Assembly (NCBI GenBank): GCA_006503535.1
Contig: QYRS01000009.1
Span: 620,001-684,000, forward strand
Length of the DNA stretch: 64,000 nt
Direction of reading: 5' to 3'
DNA from: Arthrinium phaeospermum
Lineage: Eukaryota; Ascomycota; Sordariomycetes; Amphisphaeriales; Apiosporaceae
Shown: positions 45,254 through 54,689 of the stretch, in pieces
Numbering within the stretch: position 1 is the stretch's first letter
Layout of the letters: the number at the start of each line of letters is the position of its first letter
Notes under the pieces: generated by a model
What the model was told of the DNA's origin: nothing
Database searches by the model: none
What the model saw: the letters and a program-made list of their open reading frames with translations, nothing else
Translations under genes and position numbers: made by a program

Positions 45254-45979
45254 ATGAAGGTCCCCGCCGTCCTTCTCGCCCTCTTGGGCGCCGCACGCAC
45301 AATGGCCCATCCTCCCGTCGTTCTTGCACCCCGAGAGTTTGTCACCCCGAACATGAGCGCTGCCGCGCCAATGCAGAGAGCGCTGGAGGAATTTCTGGAG
45401 GGGTCACTATCCAACTGCCTGACCCGCAACCGGGCACAGAAGTGCGACGGGCTCGCCAATGACGTCTTCGCCGAGCGCGCAATCAAGTTTCTCAGCTTCT
45501 GGAAAACGGAGGACTACCCCCATGACAGCAGCAGTCAGACGGAGAAGGACCTGCTTGTACGCCTCGTCGAGTACCAGGACGTGTACCAGACTCTCGTCAC
45601 TGAGAATGATGATCATCAACGCTTCCCCGACAACATTGTCGACCTGGTACGGAGCGCCCGCGACCGGGCGACAGAGGAGGGGGCTTTGCTGAGTGCCAAT
45701 GCCCGCGTCCTCGACGCCCTCGATGTCATCTACGACGATATTTGCGGCGACACCAAAAAGACAAAAGTGCCGCGACGCGTTCAAGAAATCACTGATATCG
45801 TCCTGCGAGGTCTGGCCAGGAACTATGAGAACACGCCGTTCGACTCTCACCCGGAACCATGTGTCTGCGCTGGACACTTCCCTTGCGGGCTTGCCGTTTC
45901 GCAGTATTGGGACCCTTCTATCAGGGACTGGAGGTGTCGCTGTCTTGATGAGGTGGATTGTCCGGAGGCTGATGATTGA
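45254..45979 (+). CDS. Secreted cysteine-containing protein, paralogue 2
   Basis: 241 residues from ATG 45254, chosen for the signal peptide (M-K-V-P-A-V-L-L-A-L-L-G-A-A-R). It shares the collinear motifs of paralogue 1 at 28718: N-R-A-x-K-C-x-G-L, T-E-K-D-L-L-V-R-L-V-E-Y-Q-D-V-Y-Q-T, A-R-V-L-D-A-L-D-V-I-Y-D-D-I-C, T-K-V-P-R-R-V-Q-E and the C-x-C-x6-C...C-x-C-x5-C tail. Divergence is substantial outside these blocks, so the duplication is not recent. It lies about 320 bp before the first minus-strand unit of the ITWG family. Confidence 0.8.
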   Translation: MKVPAVLLALLGAARTMAHPPVVLAPREFVTPNMSAAAPMQRALEEFLEGSLSNCLTRNRAQKCDGLANDVFAERAIKFLSFWKTEDYPHDSSSQTEKDLLVRLVEYQDVYQTLVTENDDHQRFPDNIVDLVRSARDRATEEGALLSANARVLDALDVIYDDICGDTKKTKVPRRVQEITDIVLRGLARNYENTPFDSHPEPCVCAGHFPCGLAVSQYWDPSIRDWRCRCLDEVDCPEADD

Positions 45980-46301
45980 AGAAAGGATGCATATATACCA
46001 AAGTAAATTCAAGTCACCAGGACTATGACGTACGAGATCAGACATCGAGGTAGGGGATGATTCGTGTGGCTCGTTGACTTGAACTTTGACCGTGGGCCGC
46101 GACCATGTCAACCCTTCTTCAATAGTATAATATGCTCCATTCTTGTTGCGGCTTCCTATATATTGAAGATTACCTCGTGGAGGTCAGCTCTTTACGAGTC
46201 TCTCGTGTCTGTTAGGTGGCTGAATGTGACCTCAGTCTGACCGAGGCAAAACGTGACGAGTTATGCAGTGAAATGAATGGTAGTTCAAAGTGGAATAATC
46301 A

Positions 46302-46950
46302 CTAATATTTCAATGGAATAACCACCGGGAAAGAGGGAATAACTACTGTCAAAACGGCATAACTACTGGAAAGGGTGAATATATTATTGATCCTACCACG
46401 CCATGCTAACATCACCAACATAGTTGGAAGCGGCGGCGGCCCGGGCCAGACGCGCCGAAGCGCCGGCGAGACGCGCGAAGGGGCGGACGGGCTTGTTGTC
46501 GCCATCTCGTTGGCGACGGCGGCGTGCTCTTGCGCACAGTCCGCGAATTCATTTGCCCTTGCTTCCGCTGCAGCCACTGCGTCGATGACCGGCGCGTCCC
46601 ACAGCGGCGCGTCCCACAGCCGGAGGGCGCGGGCGAACGCGCGAGTTGCCTTGGTCGCCAGGAAGAGACGACGCAGCCAGCCGAGCGCCCAGTCAATGAC
46701 CCCAAAAACTTGGAGCCACGAAACGGCCACCGGAATCCCATTGGCGCCCTTGTCCATGAGGCCCAAGTTCCCCCATGTGACGTATATTGGCTATGTAACA
46801 CCTCGTGTTAGCAGTAATCTGGATGGAAAGTAGATAGAACGAAACCTACCGGCTGCTCGTCGTTGGGCTCGGGGCCGGGCTCGGGGGTGCCCTCGGTGGC
46901 AGTGGCAGTGGCAGTGGCGGTGCTGATGTTGGTGGTGCTGGGGCGGGCTA
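46302..46950 (-). pseudogene. ITWG family, unit B (broken, spliced upstream)
   Basis: The minus-strand upstream part has Ala/Thr and Pro/Glu repeats ending in D-E-Q-P, then an intron (GTAGGT...TTACATAG, about 46791-46850) and P-I-Y-V-T-W-G-N-L-G-L-M-D-K-G-A-N-G-I-P-V-A-V-S-W-L-Q. The core runs on to the L-W-D region, then A-V-A-A-A-E-A-R. Near 46480 a single missing base would link to R-L-A-G-A-S-A-R-L-A-R-A-A-A-A, matching unit C's alanine-rich region, before a stop. The Ser/Asn-rich and Arg-rich tails are missing. Confidence 0.7.
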
Positions 46951-47430
46951 GGGCGCAAGGTTTCTCATGGCGGCGACGGCAGCGCGGCTCGTAACGCCAT
47001 CATCACCAGCGTAGTCCTCGGTCGTTCTCGTTCTTTTTCTCGCCTAACCCTAGTAGAGCCCAGATACGCGGTGTCAAAGGCCCTGGCCCGGTCTTTATCC
47101 TTCTGGTGGCGACCATGGAAGCAGCCGCTGGCCGTTGGGCTCGGGCTCGGGCGTGGCGGCAGCGGGTGGGGCGCTGGCTCTGGCTCCGACGCTGGCTCTG
47201 GCTTTGGTTCTGCTGTTTCTGCTGCTACGGGTGTGGCGTCCAGGTCGGCGGCGGTAGTACGGCTTGCGACGCTGTGGTCACCCGCTTCGGCGGCGATCTC
47301 ACTCAGTCTCTAGGGGGCGGTGAGGAGAGCGACATGGCTGGCGGCAGCATGGCAGCCGTGACCTCGGTAGACGCGGCGGATTAAACCTCGTCAAACCGAA
47401 CTTCTCCATCCACAGGCCCCAGATGGAGTC

Positions 47431-47756
47431 TCATTCGATCCCCGATTCCCACCGAAGTATGGGCCAGGTCAGCGGATGGGGATTCGCAGTAATGTCCGCA
47501 GCGATGGTCCATGTGATGTAGAAATGCCGTGCAAAACTCAGTGTTGGCAGGAGGGTGGGAGGTCGCGAGCCGGAACGAGGAATTCTCTGTCGGTGGTGGT
47601 CTCGCTGCTGCCCTCGTTGGTGGTAGTGATCATGTGTGATGGTAGGTAGGCCTCGTTGAAGCGTCAATGAAGCTATATTACCACACCGAATTAGCTCAGG
47701 CTGCTTCGTAGCACGTTAGGACTTAGTGTGCAAGGTATATCGTACGGGGCAGCCAT
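47431..47756 (-). pseudogene. ITWG family, unit D (first exon, intron and a fragment)
   Basis: Starts at ATG 47756 with an 11-nt first exon (ATG GCT GCC CC) and GTACGA. The conserved intron end TGAGCTAAT...AATATAG follows, as in units C, E and F. The next exon has a stop soon after; further on, F-Y-I-T-W-T recalls the start of the core before the match is lost. It is a decayed copy. Adjacent sequence (46951-47430) contains glycine/alanine- and Pro/Glu-rich frames compatible with further debris. Confidence 0.55.
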
Positions 47757-47949
47757 CATGGTAATTGGGATGGCGGTGCTAAGGTCAGCGACGAAAGCAA
47801 TAGGGCCATTAGCCGCGCCGTGCTCCTTGGAAGTCTTCTCCTGGTCCTCGAGCCCGCATCTGCAGGCCCAGTTGGTGCCAGGGCAGCGAACGTGCTCCTC
47901 ATCTGGACAGGACTGGTGTTACAGGGATGGTGCTGGTGGCGACGCTGGG

Positions 47950-48115
47950 CATGATGGTGGCAGTGGTAATGGGCTCAGCACAGCTAGCACCGGGGCAAAA
48001 TCCTGCAGTGCAGCGGCGGTGGCGACATCGATCCCGAGGGCCTGGCCAGCCGCGACCCTCGCCATTTCGTTGCCCTTGCTCCGGTGTGATGGGGAAAGGG
48101 TCCAGCTAAGAAATT
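47950..48115 (-). pseudogene. ITWG family, unit L (C-terminal fragment and a second start remnant)
   Basis: The minus-strand reading N-E-M-A-R-V-A-A-G-Q-A-L-G-I-D-V-A-T-A-A-A aligns with N-E-E-M-A-K-I-S-V-G...L-G-G-L-A in unit E2 and D-E-T-A-K-M-A-S-G in unit E0. It is followed by ...CACCATCATGCCCAGCG, the same context as the start of unit C (CACCATCATGCCCAGCAC), without the splice donor. Units thus lie head to tail. Confidence 0.5.
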
Positions 48116-49241
48116 GTAGGATCGGAATTCTGAGAGGGCAGCTTCGCGTAAACTTTGGTCGTTGTGGTGATGTTGAAGTTAGCCTGGTTGTTGTACTTGT
48201 ACGTTAGTTCCCAGGTAAAATGCCAGTGCGCACGACTGGGGAGAGGCACCAGAACAACCTGACATTGTACTAAGTTTTTAAGCTGGCTGATGTGGGCTTT
48301 TGCCATTTTCAACCTTAAGCGCAACCTACAAACGCTACCTAGGTATCTCACAGGCCCGACGGATACGTACTTTAGGTATCTAGATGATGTGCCCCCTCAT
48401 CGCCAACCACCACGCGAACCAGAATCAACAAGTCGGCCTCCGAGCTACCCTTCAAGCCAGATCCCCCAATTGATTGCGTGCAATCAATATTAATCCTTTC
48501 CCGCTAGCATCTGAACAGGACTTCAAGTCGAGATGCATCATACTCGAGTGCTAGCTCGAATCTGAGTAAGTAGTTTGGTCGGCGACGAAGCTGCTGGACG
48601 AAGGTGACGAAAAGGGGCTGAATCGATCAATTTGTGGCCCCTGTTGATGGGAGCTGGAAAAGCAGCAACGGTACATGATTAGCTTATGGGGGCGTCGAGA
48701 CGAGTCGGGACAACGGGTGGTGTCAGTGAAAACTATGCTTGCATTGGGTAGTCGGGAATACATCATTGATGTTTCAGCTTATTGATAGGTACAGTGTGAC
48801 CTCCCGTTAGTCGTCTCCAACCAGCCTGCCGGTAAGGCAGGGATCTCATGGTATGGGCATCCCAACTCCGCATCCATATATTAAAGATAACCTTGCATTA
48901 CCGCAGCCGCTAGTGTATGTCGTTGACTGGACCTGAAGTGGTAGTGCTCGCACTAGCTCAGTAATAAGTACGAAGGCAGCTCTCCGTTACAAGAGTGGCA
49001 CAGTAAACAAGTCACGATATGAAGACGTTTATATGTGTGTGTGTGGGTATGGGCAGGGCCGCCCCGGTGTTCAATTGTTCAAAAAAAAAACTTCTGCCCT
49101 GTTATACAACCCATGAAGACTCCCCTCCCCCCTCCCCCTTCCCCCTCCTCCTCCTCCCCCAACCCCCCAAAAAAACCATGATACTGCTGCTGTTGCTTCT
49201 TCTTCTTCTGCTGCTGCTGCTGTGGCCGCCGGCTCGCCGGC
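48116..49241. other. Spacer between family remnants and unit C
   Basis: Low-complexity (CT-rich) sequence precedes 49160; no gene is seen. Confidence 0.45.
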
Positions 49242-49460
49242 CTAGCGGCGCGAGCCGCGCGAGCCACGGTTGCGGCGCTTCTTGCTGCCGCCGCTGTTGC
49301 TGCTGCTGTTGTTGCGGCCGCTGCTGGTGTTGTCGCTGCTGCTGCTGGTGTTGCCACCGCCGTTGCCGCTGCCGTTGCTGCTGTTACTGCTGTTGTTGCT
49401 GTTGCTATTGCTGTTGCTGCTGCTGCTGCCCTGGTCGTTGCTGCTGCTGCTGCCGCAACC
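49190..49460. repeat. CTG/GTT trinucleotide-rich tract (coding Ser/Asn-rich tail)
   Basis: Runs of CTG, GTT and related triplets on the plus strand. Read on the minus strand in the frame of unit C they encode the Ser/Asn-rich C-terminal region, so the repeat is coding. Confidence 0.85.
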
Positions 49461-50151
49461 CGCGAGGGCGGCGGCGCCCGCAGCCATGTCGACCGCCTGC
49501 GCGGCGGCCTTCTTGGCGATGGCGACATCACCGGTGGTGGCGGCGGCGCGGGCCAGGCCGGCGGCAGCTCTGGCGATGGCGGCGCGGGGGATGGCGGCGG
49601 CGCAGCCGGCGGCGACCATATCTGCGGCGTCGGCCGCAGCCTCGGCCTGGTCGGCGAAGGCGTTTGCGCTGGCGTTGCGCAGGCCCGGGTCGGCATTGGC
49701 GGCAGCGGCACCCTCGAGGACCGAGTGGTCCCACAACTGCAGATGGGCGGCGAAGGCCCGGGTCCACTTCGTGGACAAGAACTGCCTCCGGAGCCAGCCC
49801 AGCGCCCAGTCGACGAGACCGAACAGCTGCAACCACGACACCCAGACCGGGATGCCCGTGGCGCCGGTGTCGGTGGCGCCGAGCTGGCCCCAGGTGATGA
49901 CGACGGGCTCGCGGTTGGCGGTGGGGGTGGCGACGGGGGTGGCGGCCGCCGCAGAGGAGGTGGTGGTGGCGTCGTCGGCGCCGGCGTCGTCGGTGGTGGT
50001 GGTGGAGGGGGGGGAGGGCAGCTTGTCGAACGTGGTTTTGGGGGGCACCACCCCGGAGACCTTGTTGGTATCGCTAATACATGGTTGATTAGCTCAGTTC
50101 GTCTGAAAGCAGACTCAGGGGCAAAGGTATAAAGACTTACGTGCTGGGCAT
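49242..50151 (-). CDS. ITWG/GIPV-SWLQ family, unit C (intact reference copy)
   Basis: Exon 1 is 50151-50141 (ATG CCC AGC AC), the intron 50140-50074 (GTAAGT...TGAGCTAATC...ATTAG), and exon 2 50073-49242; about 280 residues with no internal stop. Order: short Thr/Ala/Asp-rich N-terminus; core V-I-T-W-G-Q-L-G...G-A-T-G-I-P-V-W-V-S-W-L-Q-L-F-G then L-V-D-W-A-L-G-W-L-R-R-Q-F-L; L-Q-L-W-D-H-S-V-L-E-G-A-A-A; an alanine-rich region; a Ser/Asn-rich (prion-like) region; and a basic R-R-N-R-G-S-R-G-S-R-R end. The hydrophobic stretch between I-P-V and L-R-R could be a membrane or amphipathic helix. There is no signal peptide. No known domain is recognised; I cannot assign a function. This unit is the reference for reading the broken ones. 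Confidence 0.75.
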
Positions 50152-51541
50152 GATGGTGGTGGTGGTGAGTGTGTGTGTGTGCGTGGGTGTCTGTAAGTCG
50201 TCAGTATGTGTCAAAGGGTCAATCCAAAGCCAACCAAAACAGGTAAAACTTACGAAGTTCCTTCAAGAAAACACAAAAAAATTGTCAAGTGGTTCCAACT
50301 ACAATCAATGGTCAGTACTTGATGATACGCCGATGGAACGATGCGCTGATGGACAGGAAAGGATGGGGTTGCATACAGTGTTTGATGAGCGGGCGAGAGA
50401 AGAAAGGAAGAAGAGATTCAGAATCCGGGCAGCGAGAATTCCCTAATATCCCTACGACTGGCGCGCGACGCTAGCTACCCGTTGAGTTACCTATCCGTTG
50501 GGTGCCTTATTCAGTACTGCAGCAACTGTTCGTACCTGCGTACTGTTTACTCGACTGCAGGTGCAGCCGGACAGGGCACGGCGTCCCGTCACTCCGCGAT
50601 GTCATAACTAGCAGATAACGATTAAAAGCATATCTCAGTCCCATTAGCCTGTCAAATCGCTTCCTTGTCCTTGCGAACCGTATTAGTCCCTTTCAACCCC
50701 CTTTTCAAAATCAAGTGCGAGTATATCAGCCAGAAGTAGAAAATCAGTTCAGAACCTAGCGAGTATCGTTCGACGACTGCATCTCTCCCACGGTACATCC
50801 ATGCCCAATTGCAGGGCCCCTGTTGTCAACGACCCCCTTACACATTTGGTGCAATAGCGGCATCGAATTTCTATTTCAATCGTGGGCTCCCACAAGTGGT
50901 GAAATGTGTCCACTAGTCGTATAAGACTCAGCCTCTATCTTGTTTATATCATGTCGTGCGACAATTCTGTTGAGAATAAAACACTGCGAGAGTGTAGACA
51001 AAGGGAGTTTCCAATGATCAGACGTTGGTTGTGAACACCATACTTCGAATGTCGGCTTTAGATGTAGGGGTATCAAGACAACATATCCCAGCGACTGATT
51101 GGGAATTGCAATCATTTCCCATATTCGCCCATCAACTCTAATCATCACTGTGAGGTTAATCCTCAAGCAAACGTTCGAGAAGCTTGCTACATTTGTAGTT
51201 ATTATCCCTAACGCGGATGAGAAAAGGGGTTTGGAGGATTCAGGGGTAAGTCACACAGTGGGTCAGTCACGTGAATCACGTGACGACTTTTAATCTTCAG
51301 AGATGTGCAGTCTATTGCGTCAAACAGCCCAGCACATTCGTTGATTGTACCTAGCAATCCAATCATTATTGTGTTCTTTAATACTTCATCTCAATTCCAA
51401 GGGAGCCCTTGAGCATACCCGCGAGCCTGCCGTGCAAACTTTCACCGGAAACGATTTGGCTCATATTCCAATACTGTACTACTTACTGCCCCCATTATCC
51501 CCTCAGGTTCTGGTCGGCGCGAAGGCTTCAACTAAGAGGTG
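50152..51541. other. Spacer; possible tRNA-like remnant
   Basis: Upstream of unit C there is a (GT)n-like stretch. Near 50395-50500 on the minus strand, TAACTCAACGGGTAGC followed downstream by a GGATTCTGAATC resembles the A and B boxes of a tRNA-derived element, but no cloverleaf could be confirmed. No protein-coding gene is supported. Confidence 0.35.
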
Positions 51542-53323
51542 CTATATGAGAAGTAAAGTCATCGGCAGATCGTGGTACATTTGGTAATCCATCTCTTGGC
51601 TCCATTCCAGGACGACGAACTTGGTCAACGCAATTACGTCGTCATCAGACAACTGATCGTGGTCAGGCTCTGTAGGACGTTCTGGTCCACCGGTTTCTGT
51701 CCCCGTAGTAGAACTATGCCTCAATTCGGCTTTCCAAAACCCCGTCCGGTCCAGATTCCTGGTCTTGGCCTCGGCCAAAGGTCCCCCTAAAGCAACCAAT
51801 GCGGCATCAGTTAGTACCCGGACGACATCGCCACTGTCACCCTTGCCAGCCATGACAGTAGAGTAGACAATGTCAGGCATGCTTCGTGCTGTGAATTGAG
51901 GGTCCCAGCCTTTGCTGATGAGGACGGAGCTGCCAGTTATCACGGCATTCTGGAGTGAGACTGCGAGGCGTGTCCTGTACTTTTCCATAGCGGGCTTTCC
52001 TACAGATAGTAAGTTGTCGCGCAATCCACGATGCATGGACCATGACACATGGGCCCAAGGGATAGAGTCCAGTGCGCTAACAATTGTGCCGTATTCCTCT
52101 GGTCCCATAAATAGGGGAACCATTTTCCCCTTGTTCAGACTCGGCAGTAACACTTTATGGGTATGAGTCTCCACTGTTTCTCCGTGCTCGATACTCCTCC
52201 AATGCAAGAGGTCGACCTCGAACACATTCCCGCCTGACATGTTGAAGAAGTGACGACTACCATGGGCGCCTGGGAACCCTCGCCGTCGGAATTGTAACAC
52301 ACCAGGAACCGCCTTGCGGCCAGGAAAAGCCACACGAAGGCCTGCTCGGTTGTCGATGATACCAGCCAGCATCTCGACGGAACGGTCTACCCGTATTTTT
52401 AGGGATGGTGGGTACCTATCCTTCGAATTCTCCGTGAACATATCGTGCAGGCTGAGCGTGACCACAGCTTTAGCGCCAATCGGCCACTCGACAGTCCACA
52501 GTCCTGCATAGGAAGGGAATGATGCTCTGTATCCCGAAGCGCCCGAGTACTTGAATATCTCTCGAGCATTGGAGATGCACAACAACGTAATGAGCGTCGT
52601 TCTAGAAATCGAGACACCGGCCAAGTCTCGGTGTCGAACAAGATCTCGCAGTTCCGCTGAGGGCCTAGGGTAGATGTCCGTAGCCATGTGCTTCCAGACT
52701 AATTCATGCTCTGTATTGGTCATTTAGTACGACCAACAGTATTTGACGAGGAAGGTTTAAACCAGGTAGGTCAAAAAGGGATAATTACCTGGGCCCAGTG
52801 CATCAGGATTGGATGATGTTACGTTGAAGACTGCCATCACCGCTGTCCAGGACATTCGACCCGATGGTGAAAGCGGGCGGCGACTGAGATGAATTTCGTT
52901 GGATCTACAAAATCCCCCGTGCCATGACACGACCAGCAGTGGCCCTCGGAGGTTGGGCCTTCGCAACTGGTACCAGCCTCGGTACGGTTGTCTCATGATC
53001 CACGCGCCGAGCACCTCGTGGCTTCGCAACGTGAAGAAGGGGTCCATATGCTCTTGAATGACGGTCCCCTGAGCAATGAGGGAGCTGAGGCCGACAGAGG
53101 TCGCCAGCGCACCCACCCACCCCGCAGTCAAGTTGGCATAGTCCATAGTTTCCGCCATAGATGTGCCGATGAGAAGAGGTAGGATATCTTGAGAGGGGCA
53201 AAACTTCCCGCGGACCGGGGAAAAGATGGTGTCTTTATGCAAGCAGAGTGCGCTAGGATTCAAACACGTCAGCAAGCTGCACAAAGTCCTCATTGACATT
53301 GGCTCAGCTTGGTAATCTTGCAT
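51542..53323 (-). CDS. Orphan protein with N-terminal membrane-like segment
   Basis: Two exons, 53323-52789 and 52710-51542, with a 78-nt intron (GTAATT...AATACAG, phase 1), giving 567 residues. Residues about 60-85 contain M-D-Y-A-N-L-T-A-G-W-V-G-A-L-A-T-S-V-G-L-S-S, a hydrophobic segment seen at the start of many fungal proteins of unknown function, followed by H-M-D-P-F-F-T-L-R. The remainder is soluble, of mixed composition, with no recognised domain. The length, single clean intron and continuous frame support a real gene. Function is not assignable. Confidence 0.72.
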
Positions 53324-53913
53324 CTGCCCGAGAAACCAATTTTATTGGCCTGTGTGTTTCGAAAGTGTGATAGTGGCGTGCTGACTACATGATTCACCCG
53401 GCTCAAGTAGCGATGGTAACCGCGCCATTGCTCCGTTCTTTCTGCACCGAATCTCATTCGTACAGACAGTTCAACACCATATTGTATCTATAACCGTTCA
53501 GGATTGCCTCGAAAAGTACGAGAAAATTTTGACCAAGATCTCGAACTTACATGATGTAAAGAAAGCTCACGTGGGATTGACTACTAGAGCTGCATAAGTA
53601 TATCCAACATGGAGATATGCAGGACTCGAGGCACGTGGGCTAGTACAGACGCATATTGATCACGTGAACAATACTCAGTACTCAGGCCAGTACGCATGCT
53701 TCATCTACCGGTATCTAACCATCATGAGAGAAACACCCCAGGACCGAACATTTCATGTCGAGTTGAAACCCTGTTACCCTCCACCGCAGCAATTGGATGT
53801 ACTGGCTATCATGTCTAGTTTCCAACGTTATTTACCAAAAGCCAGTGCTGTTACATAGCTGCCACCTGGCAGCCTTTTCCTTCCTTGATACATGCAATTT
53901 GGTTCCCATTTCC
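53324..53913. other. Intergenic spacer
   Basis: Promoter side of the gene starting at 53323. No gene is seen. Confidence 0.45.
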
Positions 53914-54689
53914 CTAACCGAGCCCCTCAGTCATTACCTGAAATTGTTTCATAGATCGCTTGGGCTTGTCGTCGTGAGAAGAGAATGTTGTGCGATCTGA
54001 TGATACCGGTTAGCATGAACTGTTCGTGGCGGTCACGTGATACGTCGCCTGGGTTGACGCCGGCATAATAGAGAGGTACTTACACTGGGCATCAGCTTCA
54101 CTGAGATGTACTGTGACTCGGACAGAAACGCCATCCAAAATTTGACTGCCCCGGTCCTTGCGTCCATGCACACCTCGAGATGGGAAGCCCCCAGCATATC
54201 CTCTAGCTGAGCGTGGGTCACGCGCGTCTGCTGCTCGTCCTGCCCATTTTGGGGCACCATGCGACAAAGGACGAGGTCCTTGTAGTCTCCGCCCGCCTTG
54301 GCCTTGAGACGGCGACGCATCTGGTCGGTCTCGTCCTCCTGCGAGTCACGGCCGACCGACTGCACAGCCGACAACATGCTTCCACCGGGCGGAGGGGGTG
54401 CAGCTCTGCTAGGGGGGCCGCCGGCCTGGCTCTGGTTCACGCCCGACATGCGCATGTTGCGGACGTCCAGGTCGAGATGAGGGATATCCCAGGCGATGCC
54501 GGACGCGATGTCGCCCAGGTCGCCGAGACTGTCGCCGAAGTAGTTGGTGCCGGCTTTGGAGATGGGGCGGAAGGATTCCCCCTTAATGGACGCGGAATCC
54601 CTGCTGGTGCGATCCCAGCCGCTAGCCGCCGCCCCCTTGTTGTCTGCAGGGTGCTGCTGCTTCGACTCGGGGGTTCTGGAGAAATGCAT
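53914..54689 (-). CDS. Orphan disordered protein, spliced near the C-terminus
   Basis: From ATG 54689 the frame encodes a basic, Ser/Pro-rich protein with Y-F-G-D-S-L-G-D-L-G-D-I-A-S-G-I-A-W-D and a more ordered part (C-R-M-V-P-Q-N-G...L-S-E-S-Q-Y-I-S-V-K-L-M). A donor (GTGTAAG or GTAAGT) at 54085/54083 and an acceptor at 53997 give a short last exon ending in a TAG at 53914-53916. The last exon depends on the donor chosen and is uncertain. No domain is recognised. Confidence 0.45.

Noticed and set aside
49190..49460. CRISPR-like periodicity
   Set aside because: Trinucleotide runs without spacers; the genome is eukaryotic and the tract is coding.
49019..49897. Plus-strand frame with very Cys/Arg-rich protein
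   Set aside because: An artefact of CTG/TGC triplets in the coding tail of unit C on the other strand.
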